Below are positions 1 through 8,221 of a stretch of DNA of 14,961 nucleotides, one piece after another. The stretch's first letter is position 1. Each line of letters opens with the position of its first letter. Source of the stretch: Treponema sp. (lineage in GTDB: Bacteria; Spirochaetota; Spirochaetia; Treponematales; Breznakiellaceae); NCBI GenBank assembly GCA_020216655.1, contig JAIWNU010000137.1:1-14961 (forward strand). Direction: 5' to 3'. The notes beneath the pieces are model-generated. The model saw only the letters and a program-made list of their open reading frames with translations, was not told where the DNA came from and did not search any database. Made by a program: the position numbers and the translations under genes.

Positions 1-1133
1 AGGACTGCAAAACCGAGTAACTCCGCGGCCTCATCGATATTAACCGCTCCTCCCATGAGATAGGTGCCGTCTTCCCGCAGAATAATTTCTTCCGCATCGT
101 TATCAGGCCGGGAAAGTTCTCCGACAATTTCTTCCATCAGGTCTTGCAAGGAGAGACTTCCCGAAAACCCACCGTATTCATCCATAACGAGAATATAATC
201 AACCTGCTCTCGTCTAAAAACCTCAAATGCTTTGAGGGAAGACATGGTTTCGGGCACAAAAATAGGTTTTTTCATAATATGCTTAAGACTTTTTTCGCTG
301 CCGGTAAGTATATGAACCAGGAGGTCTTCCCTCGATACGATACCAGCAACCTGATCAGGCGTCTCATGGCACACGGGGTAGTATTTAGGACTATCGGGAT
401 TAAGAATTCGATGCTTTAAGGATGACAGCGGGGTGTCACTATTAAGCCATTCTACCTCAGAACGATAGGTCATAAAGGTTTCTACCGGCCTATCTCCGAG
501 ATAGAAAATACCTTCCACCATAGATCGTTCTTTCTCTAGGACTATACCCGATTGCTGACCCTCCTGCAGTGCTATGTGGAGTTCTTCTTCGGTCATGGTA
601 TGGGTGGGGGCTTCTTTGATACGCAAGATTTTCAGCAATATGGAGGAAGAGAATGAAAGGAATCCAACGAGGGGTTTAAATACAAGGGCTATTTTTTCCA
701 GAATAGGAACAATAATGGATGCAATAGTCTCAGGTTTTGAAAGGGCTACCTGTTTTGGAACCAGTTCTCCTAAAACTATCGAAAAATAGGTAATACTTAT
801 AACCACAATAGTGACCGCAACACCCTCGGCATAGGGGGCGAAATAGGGAATTTGAGCTAAAATGCGGCGAAGCGGTTCGGTGAGGGTAGAGCCGCCGAAT
901 GCTCCCGCCAGGATTCCAATAAGGGTAATTCCTATCTGGATAGTAGATAAAAATCGCCCAGGCTGTTCCTTGGCGGCAAGGGCTCGTTTGTAAGATTTCT
1001 TTCCACTGTTTGCCTTAGCCTGAAGCCGTGATTTCTGGGATGAAACCAGGGCCATTTCGGACAATGAAAAAAAGCCGTTTACAAGAATCAATACAAAAAT
1101 GACGAGAATATCTCTTAAGGGTGAAGATTCCAT
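1..1133 (-). CDS. CNNM/CorC (HlyC) family membrane protein with DUF21 and CBS pair, C-terminus cut by window edge
   Basis: I translated the minus strand by hand from the ATG at 1133-1131; 377 codons are present and the frame stays open to the edge. Residues 1-170 form the DUF21 membrane region, with the family signature NGFFSLSEMAL at 19-29 and GELVPK at 122-127. Residues about 215-340 are a CBS pair ending in the typical VMDEYGGFSGSLSLQDLMEE stretch (316-335). The start of the CorC_HlyC domain follows from about 345. Family members are implicated in Mg2+/Co2+ efflux or resistance; the older hemolysin name is poorly supported. The start lies 1 nt after the stop of the HD-GYP gene with no strong Shine-Dalgarno, so translational coupling is likely. 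Family identity is secure; the transported ion is not visible from sequence. Confidence 0.93.
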   Translation of the reverse strand, partial: MESSPLRDILVIFVLILVNGFFSLSEMALVSSQKSRLQAKANSGKKSYKRALAAKEQPGRFLSTIQIGITLIGILAGAFGGSTLTEPLRRILAQIPYFAPYAEGVAVTIVVISITYFSIVLGELVPKQVALSKPETIASIIVPILEKIALVFKPLVGFLSFSSSILLKILRIKEAPTHTMTEEELHIALQEGQQSGIVLEKERSMVEGIFYLGDRPVETFMTYRSEVEWLNSDTPLSSLKHRILNPDSPKYYPVCHETPDQVAGIVSREDLLVHILTGSEKSLKHIMKKPIFVPETMSSLKAFEVFRREQVDYILVMDEYGGFSGSLSLQDLMEEIVGELSRPDNDAEEIILREDGTYLMGGAVNIDEAAELLGFAV

Positions 1134-1134
1134 A

Positions 1135-2286
1135 TTATTCTTGGATAGTTTCCACTTCTTCTTTAATAAGAGGCCGGATTATATGTATCCCCTCTTGGCT
1201 TGTTTCTATAAGCTTGTTTTTACCATTCGGTGTTTTTTCACCGAATATCTGAACAACAGGATACCGCGGGTTTTCAGGATTTACATCTACTACCTGACCT
1301 TTTTTATTGTTAGATAGCAGCACATATAAGCCGATAGGATAAATTGACAGGGAATATACCAGGGCTCGGACTATGGTATCATCATACTGCTGTCCCACAT
1401 TTTTGAGTAGATCAATCATGCCGGTATAGCCATCCTTTGCGTCCTTGTAGGGGCGCTGGGCGGTGAGGGCCTCATACGAGCAGGCTACGGCAATTATCTT
1501 TGCATAGAGGCTGATCCGGTCCCCTTTGAGCTTTTGAGGGTAACCTTCGCCGTTTTGGCGTTCGTGGTGTTCCAGGGCACCAACACAGATGGAAAGGGGA
1601 AAGTCTAAACTTTTAAGGATATTGTAGCTTAAAATCGGATGCGTCAGGATTGCCTTCCGTTCCTGGGGACTCAAGGGACGGCCTGACATATAAAGCTGGG
1701 GCGGTAATTTTAACATACCGATTTCATGGAGCAGCGCGGCCACTCCTAACTCAATAAGCCGATGACTTGGCAATTTAAGGTATGAACCAATAACGACCGC
1801 AATGATAGTCGATTTTACGGTGTGGTTTGCAAGAAAATTTTGGGTTTTGGATTGATGAATTTCCACCCGGAGCAGGAAACGCCGGTCTTCCCGTATTACT
1901 TCGCAGAGTTCCTTAACCCTATCCGCGATTTCCTTAAAATTAAGCTCATTTTTTGTTGCATAGCGGGTAAAAAGGTTTTCTACATAAAGCAAAAACTTCT
2001 GGTAAAAATCGGTGGCCTGCTGAAGTTGTTCACTATCATTCTGGCTTTTTATTTCAATCTCTTTCTCTTCATTCGCAGTGCTGTCAGTACTGTTTAATAC
2101 ATCTGAATATTCAGCTTTTGGTATTCCGTCGGATTGTACTTCCCTGAATTCCCATTGCAAAAGTGCTTTCCTCAAGGAATGTGTAAAGGGCATTTCCGGT
2201 GCGGTTAAAATAAACCGCCCATCCAAAAAAACCGGTTTGTCAAAATAACTATCTTCCGGAATATCTTTAATAGGATATGATTGCAT
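1135..2286 (-). CDS. HD-GYP domain protein with degenerate metal site
   Basis: This 383-residue protein has an N-terminal region of about 60 residues that resembles the small domain preceding many HD-GYP domains. A charged linker (60-90) and a helical stretch (90-150) follow, then an HD-GYP domain at about 155-315. Visible signature: H155, HEIG at 187-190, THP at 215-217, HHE at 240-242 and GEGYP at 246-250. HD-GYP enzymes hydrolyse cyclic di-GMP (some act on cGAMP) with a bi- or trinuclear metal site. Here HDxGK reads HEIGM, the usual DG before xGYP is NG, and the later VAD reads VAC (267-269). Activity may therefore be altered or lost. AGGGG (2299-2295) lies 8 nt before the ATG. It probably forms an operon with the CorC-like gene. 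Family call is firm; catalysis is doubtful. Confidence 0.9.
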   Translation of the reverse strand: MQSYPIKDIPEDSYFDKPVFLDGRFILTAPEMPFTHSLRKALLQWEFREVQSDGIPKAEYSDVLNSTDSTANEEKEIEIKSQNDSEQLQQATDFYQKFLLYVENLFTRYATKNELNFKEIADRVKELCEVIREDRRFLLRVEIHQSKTQNFLANHTVKSTIIAVVIGSYLKLPSHRLIELGVAALLHEIGMLKLPPQLYMSGRPLSPQERKAILTHPILSYNILKSLDFPLSICVGALEHHERQNGEGYPQKLKGDRISLYAKIIAVACSYEALTAQRPYKDAKDGYTGMIDLLKNVGQQYDDTIVRALVYSLSIYPIGLYVLLSNNKKGQVVDVNPENPRYPVVQIFGEKTPNGKNKLIETSQEGIHIIRPLIKEEVETIQE

Positions 2287-2300
2287 TTAGTGAACCCCTG

Positions 2301-2329
2301 TTGACCCGTACCATACTTTCCTCTATCAT
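2301..2329 (+). promoter_or_regulatory. Predicted sigma70-type promoter for the two-TM protein and alaA
   Basis: TTGACC (2301-2306) and TATCAT (2324-2329) are separated by 17 nt. The predicted start near 2336 gives a leader of about 21 nt carrying AAAGGAGA at 2343-2350. Both hexamers and the spacing are good matches to consensus. Confidence 0.62.
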
Positions 2330-2338
2330 TTTCGACAA
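2310..2338 (-). promoter_or_regulatory. Predicted sigma70-type promoter for the HD-GYP/CorC operon
   Basis: Reading the minus strand, TTGTCG (2338-2333) is followed after 17 nt by TATGGT (2315-2310). The predicted start near 2303 gives a leader of about 17 nt that contains the AGGGG ribosome site. It overlaps the oppositely oriented promoter at 2301-2329. Confidence 0.55.
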
Positions 2339-2356
2339 TTATAAAGGAGAATAACA

Positions 2357-3196
2357 TTGAAATTCAAATCAATTTTTATTCTTTTTAACGTGGTCATCAT
2401 TCTCTCCTTTGGTTTTGTTTTTCTGATGCCTTTTTTTGCCCTTGGCGCCGAATTTGCCCTTAATTTCTGGAAGACAAGCTGGCCCCTGGGTTTATTGTTA
2501 CTGATAATTCTAGCAGTTTTGGACGGCTTTTTCCTGTCCAACAGTAAACTTTTTGAACTGCTTGAACGGGAAGATTGGCCTGCTTTAGTGCAGTACCTTG
2601 AGAATCGGGTTATAAAACAGCGCCGTTATTCACAAAGATTAGTAAAACTGCTTATCCATAGCTACTTGGTTATGTCGGATTCCCAGGGTGTTATAAATCT
2701 GGAATCGGTTCTGAAAAAAGAAAAACCCTCTCTGCTTTCGGGAAACAGGCTCCTTTTTGGCTTGTCCCATATTCTCAAGGGGGATCATGAGGGGGCAACG
2801 GAGCTTTTTTTAGAACAGGAGCGGACCAAGGGGCTTAAAAATGAATGGGAACGATGGTACCTCTGTTTTGCCCTGCTTCTGCAAAAACAATTTGCTGAGG
2901 CCTCAGATCGGCTTGTGGTTTTGGCTCGTGATGGTCAGGATTCCCTGGTGTGTGCCCTGTCTGCTCTTTTTTTGTGGGACACCATACAGCGAGCCCTGCC
3001 CGATAAGGCTGCATCTGCTCGGGAAGCAGCGGAGATTGCCAAAACGAGGATAAGAAAAACACTGCCTGACCGGAATGCATGGAACAAGGAACTTAAGAAA
3101 GCTCAAAGTGATATTCATGTCATCATCCTTGGCAAGTCTCTGGAAGACGCAGCCAGGTTTATCTATGAGGAGACCAGTGAGCATGCGCATGTTTAA
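2357..3196 (+). CDS. Two-TM membrane protein with helical-repeat cytoplasmic region, function unknown
   Basis: This 279-residue protein starts at TTG. The start is supported by AAAGGAGA at 2343-2350, 6 nt upstream, and by the translation opening directly into a hydrophobic segment. Two membrane helices lie at about 5-28 and 41-60. The remainder (65-279) is rich in amphipathic helices with TPR-like spacing: an L.GDHEGA element at 140-147 and an LQKQFAEASDRL element at 175-186 resemble TPR second helices. No catalytic motif is visible. The gene overlaps the start of alaA by 14 nt, so the two are co-transcribed and probably translationally coupled. I do not recognise a named family; a TPR-like scaffold anchored in the inner membrane is an inference. 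Confidence 0.82.
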   Translation: MKFKSIFILFNVVIILSFGFVFLMPFFALGAEFALNFWKTSWPLGLLLLIILAVLDGFFLSNSKLFELLEREDWPALVQYLENRVIKQRRYSQRLVKLLIHSYLVMSDSQGVINLESVLKKEKPSLLSGNRLLFGLSHILKGDHEGATELFLEQERTKGLKNEWERWYLCFALLLQKQFAEASDRLVVLARDGQDSLVCALSALFLWDTIQRALPDKAASAREAAEIAKTRIRKTLPDRNAWNKELKKAQSDIHVIILGKSLEDAARFIYEETSEHAHV

Positions 3197-4400
3197 TAAA
3201 TCACATAAGCTGGATAATGTCTGCTATGATATTCGCGGACCGGTCATGAAGGAAGCTAAACGAATCGAAGCGGAGGGATTCCGGGTTCTCAAGCTCAACA
3301 TCGGGAACCCTGCTGCCTTTGGGTTTAATGCCCCCGATGAAATACTTCATGATATTATTATTAACCTTCAGAATGCCCAGGGCTATTCGGATTCACAGGG
3401 AATTTTTGTGGCCCGCAAGGCGATCATGCAGGAATTCCAGTCCAAGGGAATAATGGATGTAACCGTGGAAGATATATTTATCGGAAACGGGGTAAGCGAA
3501 CTCATTATGATTGCTATGCAGGGGCTCCTGGATGAGGGAGATGAGGTTCTGGTCCCCTCACCGGATTATCCCCTGTGGACCGCCGCAGTCACCCTGGCTG
3601 GGGGAAAGGCGGTTCATTATCTGTGTGATGAAAATTCCGACTGGAATCCGGATCTGGCGGACATAAAATCCAAGGTTAATAGCCGAACCAAGGCAATTGT
3701 GGTCATCAATCCCAATAATCCGACCGGAGCGGTCTACGACCGGACTATTTTGGAAGGTATTGCATCCATTGCAGCCGAATTTGAACTCTTAGTATTTGCC
3801 GACGAGATTTACGATAAAATCCTCTATGATGGGGCGGTTCATATCCCCATGGCCAGCATTAACCCGGAGATTTGCACCATTTCTTTTAACGGGCTTTCAA
3901 AGGCGTATCGGGCGGCAGGTTTTCGTTCCGGATGGATGGTTATTTCGGGCAACAAACGGATTATTGCCGGTTACCGGGAAGGGCTTGAAATGCTATCGAA
4001 TATGAGGCTCTGCGCCAATGTACCAGCCCAATATGGCATTCAAACCGCCCTTGGGGGATATCAAAGTATCAAGGATTTAGTGCTCCCCGGGGGACGGCTT
4101 AAGGAACAGCGGGATACCTGCGTTTCGCTCGTTAACTCTATTCCCGGCCTTTCTGTTACCAATCCTAAGGGGGCCCTCTACTGTTTCCCAAAAATTGATA
4201 TTAAAAAGTTTAATATTACCGATGATGAACAGTTTGTCATGGACCTCCTGCGTTCTCAGCGAATTCTGCTCGTACAGGGTACTGGCTTTAACTGGAAAGA
4301 ACCGGATCATTTCAGGATTGTTTTTCTGCCCGATAAAGAAACCATAGCCGATGCCATGAACCGGCTCAGGACGTTCTTAGCCACCTACAAGCAAATATAA
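3183..4400 (+). CDS. alaA: Alanine aminotransferase, AlaA type (PLP fold type I)
   Basis: From the ATG at 3183 the product is 405 residues, the same length as E. coli AlaA (YfbQ) as I recall it, and long blocks read like that protein. These include LDNVCYDIRGP (10-20), QGYSDS (66-71), GNGVSELI (101-108), VINPNNPTGAVY (174-185) and FADEIYDKILYD (205-216). The PLP Schiff-base lysine is K240 in FNGLSKAYR, and R378 in HFRIV is the expected carboxylate-binding arginine. The enzyme exchanges amino groups between pyruvate and glutamate to make alanine in the cytoplasm. I chose 3183 over 3189 because GAGGAGA at 3167-3173 is 9 nt away, whereas 3189 would leave 15 nt. A longer in-frame reading from 3075 is unlikely because it lies inside the preceding gene. 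The join to a membrane TPR-like protein is unusual. Confidence 0.95.
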   Translation: MRMFNKSHKLDNVCYDIRGPVMKEAKRIEAEGFRVLKLNIGNPAAFGFNAPDEILHDIIINLQNAQGYSDSQGIFVARKAIMQEFQSKGIMDVTVEDIFIGNGVSELIMIAMQGLLDEGDEVLVPSPDYPLWTAAVTLAGGKAVHYLCDENSDWNPDLADIKSKVNSRTKAIVVINPNNPTGAVYDRTILEGIASIAAEFELLVFADEIYDKILYDGAVHIPMASINPEICTISFNGLSKAYRAAGFRSGWMVISGNKRIIAGYREGLEMLSNMRLCANVPAQYGIQTALGGYQSIKDLVLPGGRLKEQRDTCVSLVNSIPGLSVTNPKGALYCFPKIDIKKFNITDDEQFVMDLLRSQRILLVQGTGFNWKEPDHFRIVFLPDKETIADAMNRLRTFLATYKQI

Positions 4401-4441
4401 AAAAAAGGCGATGCGCCTGGACGTCGTTGTGCGCACCGCCT
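4398..4441 (-). terminator. Rho-independent terminator for the lepB-PBP-MptE operon
   Basis: Arms 4406-4416 and 4431-4441 pair over 11 positions with one A/C mismatch, around a 14-nt loop. On the minus strand the hairpin is followed by seven or eight T residues (complement of 4399-4406). It lies 64 nt past the MptE-like stop, and its T tract overlaps the alaA stop codon. On the plus strand the hairpin lacks a U tract, so it is not an obvious alaA terminator. Nothing else is seen in the remaining bases up to 4505. Confidence 0.72.
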
Positions 4442-4505
4442 CACTCATCAGAGGAATATACCCCGTTGATATTTCTATTATCGGTAACTGTGTTCCAGGT
4501 CTTTA

Positions 4506-6353
4506 CTACAATGTAAAAAGTTTTTTATGGAATTCGAGAGATTCTAGTAAGCTTGAGTAGAATGACTGTAACGATGCAAGATACAACTCCATCTGCCTGC
4601 ATTCGTCTTGAGGAGCATCTTCGCTTTTTGTTTGAAAATTATCGGTAAATAAAAAACCTGCAATGTCTTTTACAGGGCTCTCGGCAATCATATTGTTAAT
4701 CCTATCAAACTCATCTAGCTGTTGCTGAATATCTTTGCAGGATCCTTCTTGTACTGTTTCTGTTAGATTTTGGAGAAGCTGTAAGCCTCTCTGTAGTTCC
4801 TGGCATAAAGAGGAGATATGATGTACGAGTTCACTCTCTATCCGCTCCCATTGAAGCCTCCGTTTTTCTTGCGCTTCGGAACTTGAATACTGTGTTTTTA
4901 GGTTTTCAAGCTTGTCCGAAAGGTATTGGCGTATATGGGGTCTTATTATGGGCAGGGATAGAATTTCTTCGATAGTTCCTAGTTCAAGTCCGTTAATTTT
5001 AATGCCCTGAGGAGCAAGACTTTTACAGCTTCCGGGAGCGAGCTGGTGCAGCCGGGCTTCGAACCAGGCTGTATACAGGGATAATCTTGTATCGGTCAGT
5101 ACTTTTCCGCCCGAAGCGGCGGGAGCGTAAAAGGGGTGTCCATCTAAAAGAGAGCGGAACGATTGGGTTTCTGCGGGCAGTAACCGGTTTGCTCGAGTAA
5201 ATGCCCGTTCTTCGAACAGGGCTCCGGTAAAATGGGTTTTGTAATCCGGATAGGCTAAATCGAGCCCAGCTATCCAGATGGGTCCTGTGCCAAGGTGCAG
5301 GGCCAAGTCCAGGGCTGTGGTTGCCACTGAACCTCCTGCTCCGAGGCGCCCCTTTATATCTACCGCTCGTTCAAAATACATACCCAAAGGATAAAGAGAA
5401 GAACAAAGCAGGGTTTGCCTAAAGGGATGATGAAAAACGCTGGGATAAACGGCGCCCTCCGTTACCAGGCAGCTAGAGTCGGCAGAGCAAAAATCAAGGT
5501 GGCGGGCATTCCAGTATTGGGGATCCACCACAACAACGAAGTCTGGTTCTACCCCCATCCGAAGCGCTGCTCTGAGGGCGGTGTCTACGGCGATGATAAG
5601 GCAGCGCTCATGGATTGCAGAGAGATAGGGAAGCACCTCATCGAGGGAAGGTCCTGCGGCTAGGACGAGGGCAGGTGTGCCGGATAAAGCATTGGCCAAA
5701 TCTTTTATGCCCGGCAGTTCAAGTATGGAAAAGCGGTTTTCTATTATATTGCGGACCCATCGTTTGCCAAATTTATGTACCGTTGCGGTATTTACCCGCT
5801 GTTTTGTTTCCCATAGCGATACGGTTCGTGTCAGGGTTTCAGATAATTCCGGTTCAATTTCACGGTAAGGCCGCGGAATAACCAGAAGGGGAGGGGTTGA
5901 AAATAATGCAAGAATGTCATGCAGGGCATCCAAAGTTCGATCAAGAATAAAGATAAGTCCCGGAGATCCGAGCAATTGACTTATATCCCTTTGTGCGAGG
6001 GCAGATAGTAAAATAGAGCTATTTGGTTCTATAATGATTAAAGGATTGGCGGGAAACTTATACCGGATCTCTTCTGCCAGGTAGCCTAAACCGAAACCAC
6101 ATAAAATAAAGGGTTGTTTAGACCCTTCAATGGTTGCCGGCAGTGCTCCTGCCAATATGCGTCGTGATTCTTCCCGCGGGTTTCGGCTTGAGTGGAGCCA
6201 AATCCCTCGATATTTTATACTAAGATCCCCCGAAAGAGTTGATACAAGCTCAATTTCTGACCCAGGTGCTGAAAAGCTCTCCCATTCTTGCTGTAAAGCC
6301 TTATATAGATCGGGGAAGACCCGCTCCAGTACTATTCTGTTTTGCGCAAGCAT
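4506..6353 (-). CDS. MptE-like / Maf-type (DUF115) protein, probable glycosyltransferase-like
   Basis: This 615-residue protein has a Rossmann-like N-terminal part with FILCGFGLGYL at 82-92 and IIIEPN at 106-111. The DUF115 / 6-hydroxymethylpterin diphosphokinase MptE-like core is at about 200-380. Core motifs are ALVLAAGPSLDEVLPYL (228-244), AVDTAL (255-260), GVEPDFVVVVDPQ (267-279) and GSVATTALDLAL followed by GLDLAY (341-368). The C-terminal 120 residues are charged and helical, probably coiled coil. Related Maf proteins are needed for adding nonulosonic acids to flagellin in Campylobacter, Helicobacter and Aeromonas, and treponemal flagellins are known to be glycosylated. No flagellin gene lies nearby. 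It starts 2 nt after the PBP stop, with GGAG about 11 nt upstream, so it belongs to the same operon. The family is clear; donor and acceptor are unknown. Confidence 0.87.
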   Translation of the reverse strand: MLAQNRIVLERVFPDLYKALQQEWESFSAPGSEIELVSTLSGDLSIKYRGIWLHSSRNPREESRRILAGALPATIEGSKQPFILCGFGLGYLAEEIRYKFPANPLIIIEPNSSILLSALAQRDISQLLGSPGLIFILDRTLDALHDILALFSTPPLLVIPRPYREIEPELSETLTRTVSLWETKQRVNTATVHKFGKRWVRNIIENRFSILELPGIKDLANALSGTPALVLAAGPSLDEVLPYLSAIHERCLIIAVDTALRAALRMGVEPDFVVVVDPQYWNARHLDFCSADSSCLVTEGAVYPSVFHHPFRQTLLCSSLYPLGMYFERAVDIKGRLGAGGSVATTALDLALHLGTGPIWIAGLDLAYPDYKTHFTGALFEERAFTRANRLLPAETQSFRSLLDGHPFYAPAASGGKVLTDTRLSLYTAWFEARLHQLAPGSCKSLAPQGIKINGLELGTIEEILSLPIIRPHIRQYLSDKLENLKTQYSSSEAQEKRRLQWERIESELVHHISSLCQELQRGLQLLQNLTETVQEGSCKDIQQQLDEFDRINNMIAESPVKDIAGFLFTDNFQTKSEDAPQDECRQMELYLASLQSFYSSLLESLEFHKKLFTL

Positions 6354-6355
6354 GA

Positions 6356-8221
6356 TTATTGAAGCTCCAGACGGATCACCATGTTTTTAGTAATTGGTGT
6401 TCCCGGATCTGGATTTTGTTTAAATACCCAGCCGTCACCTTCTATTTCCACGGTTATGTCATCCCTTAATAGAAGGGGTAATAGTTGCTTTTTAGAAAAT
6501 CCCCGTAAATCGGGCAGCGCTTCCCCTATAACCAGATCCGGAGGAAAGGCAATTTTAACTGTTCCGCTGTGATCTACCTGGGGACTTTTACCGCGGGGTA
6601 TTCCAAGATAATTGGCCAATTCTTCTGCGGCTTCTCTCACCGGTGGGGCGGCGATGCGCCCTCCCAGGTAGGAATCCCCCTTGGGACGAACTATTGCAAG
6701 GTAAAGGATAAGCGATGGTTGCTCTGCCGGAACTAAGGCGAGAATGCTGGCAATGTAGTCTGTTTTTGAATAGGTCCCCGTTTTAGGGTCGATAATCTGT
6801 GCTGTACCTGTTTTAACACCGATTGATATGTCGTCGATTTTTGCCCGTCTACCCGTTCCTGCCTCAGAGGCCGCAGCGATCATATATTTGCGCAGTTCCC
6901 GGGCAGTTTCTGGTTTTATAACCTGCCGGGGAACGCCGGTCTGTATTTCGCGGACCAGTTTCCCTTCATGGTTCAGGATTCGAGATACTATCCGAGCGGG
7001 CACAAGCACTCCATCGTTGGCAATAGCTGTCGCAGCCTGTACCATCTGAAGCGCCGACACTGATATTTCCTGCCCTATGGCTATGGTCGGTTTCGATCTG
7101 GCGGACCATCGGTTAACGGGCCGTAAAAAACCGCTGGTTTCTCCGGAAACGCCAATACCGGTTTTTGTACCGAAACCAAAATTCTGCAGCATTCTATAAA
7201 AGGTTTGGGAATCAATACGGTCCGATGCATAAGCAGCCCCGGCGTTACAGGAATAGGTAATTATTTCCTGGGGCCGCACCGTTCCATGGGCTCCAAGACA
7301 CTTAATGGTTATCTTTTCTCCGCCTAAGCTTGTCTGTTCGTATTGGCCATCACAAATAAAGGTGCTGTTAGGAGTGACAGCCCCGGTGTCCATAATGGAG
7401 GCAAGCGAAAATATTTTAAAAACCGATCCTGGCTCATAAGCCCATATTGCGGGCCGATCCATCCGTTCCTGTTCCGTCGAGCCGGTAATATCATTGGGAT
7501 TAAAATTGGGAAGCGAAACATAGCCAAGAATATCTCCCGTCTGGGGAGTCATGGCAATCATCATGACCGCTTCTGCCTTGTTTTCCTCCAATGTCTTTTT
7601 TGCGATGCTTTCAAGACTCTGCTGCACTTTAGTATCTATGGTTAAAATGAGCTGGTTCCCAAAGGATACACCGTTCTGCGGGGCTAGTTCCGATTCAAAG
7701 GCGTATTCAATACCCCCGAGTCCCTGGTTTTCATCCCCAACAAAGCCAATGAGCGTGCTGGCTAGATTTTTCTCTGGGTATATCCGGCCCATGACAGGTT
7801 CTATCGCGATGCCAGGAAGTTTGCCTTCAGTTATTAATTGTTCAATGCTTCCCAAAACCGATTGATCGAGCCGCTTTTTTAAATACACAAATGAGCTCGT
7901 TGACTGCCTTACCTTGTCGATAATAAGGGATTCATCCATTCCAAGAATGGGCGAGAGCAATGCAGCGCTTTGTTCCAAGTTGTTTAAGGCTTCTGGTTTC
8001 CAGACAGTAATGTTACCCAGTCTGGTCTGCATCGCTAGAATGGACCCATTTCTGTCCAAAATTGGGCCCCGTTCAATAAGATTAGGTTTTTCTATGTTTT
8101 GGCTTACTGAATCGGGAAAGAGCATGAGCTGGGCATAACGAATATAGACAATAAGCATGAACAGGGCGAAGAGGCTTACAAAAAAGATGAATCGTCCCTT
8201 ATTCGGCGGAATTGTTTCCAT
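6356..8221 (-). CDS. Class B penicillin-binding protein (FtsI/PBP2-like transpeptidase) with one PASTA domain
   Basis: This 621-residue protein has a single N-terminal membrane anchor at about 10-33, a PBP dimer/pedestal domain (47-190) with RGPILDRNG at 51-59, and a transpeptidase domain (about 195-540). Catalytic motifs are intact: SVFK at 266-269 (nucleophile S266), SCN at 324-326 and KTG at 470-472. A PASTA domain occupies about 567-621. Class B PBPs crosslink peptidoglycan in the periplasm and need a SEDS partner for glycan polymerisation; no SEDS gene is visible here. PASTA domains bind muropeptide or help localise PBPs. AAGGA lies about 8 nt before the ATG, which shares one base with the signal peptidase stop. 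FtsI-like and SpoVD-like assignments cannot be separated from this sequence alone, so I give no symbol. Confidence 0.94.
   Translation of the reverse strand: METIPPNKGRFIFFVSLFALFMLIVYIRYAQLMLFPDSVSQNIEKPNLIERGPILDRNGSILAMQTRLGNITVWKPEALNNLEQSAALLSPILGMDESLIIDKVRQSTSSFVYLKKRLDQSVLGSIEQLITEGKLPGIAIEPVMGRIYPEKNLASTLIGFVGDENQGLGGIEYAFESELAPQNGVSFGNQLILTIDTKVQQSLESIAKKTLEENKAEAVMMIAMTPQTGDILGYVSLPNFNPNDITGSTEQERMDRPAIWAYEPGSVFKIFSLASIMDTGAVTPNSTFICDGQYEQTSLGGEKITIKCLGAHGTVRPQEIITYSCNAGAAYASDRIDSQTFYRMLQNFGFGTKTGIGVSGETSGFLRPVNRWSARSKPTIAIGQEISVSALQMVQAATAIANDGVLVPARIVSRILNHEGKLVREIQTGVPRQVIKPETARELRKYMIAAASEAGTGRRAKIDDISIGVKTGTAQIIDPKTGTYSKTDYIASILALVPAEQPSLILYLAIVRPKGDSYLGGRIAAPPVREAAEELANYLGIPRGKSPQVDHSGTVKIAFPPDLVIGEALPDLRGFSKKQLLPLLLRDDITVEIEGDGWVFKQNPDPGTPITKNMVIRLELQ

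Noticed and set aside
144-789. Plus-strand frames of about 70-90 codons across the left end
   Set aside because: They lie antisense to the clearly coding CorC-family gene and show no family features.
3075-3182. Upstream extension of alaA
   Set aside because: It would run antiparallel in sense to nothing useful and lies within the preceding gene; the AlaA family starts at the position chosen and the ribosome site supports 3183.
7343-7865. Plus-strand frames of about 100 codons inside the PBP gene
   Set aside because: Antisense shadows of a gene with intact catalytic motifs.
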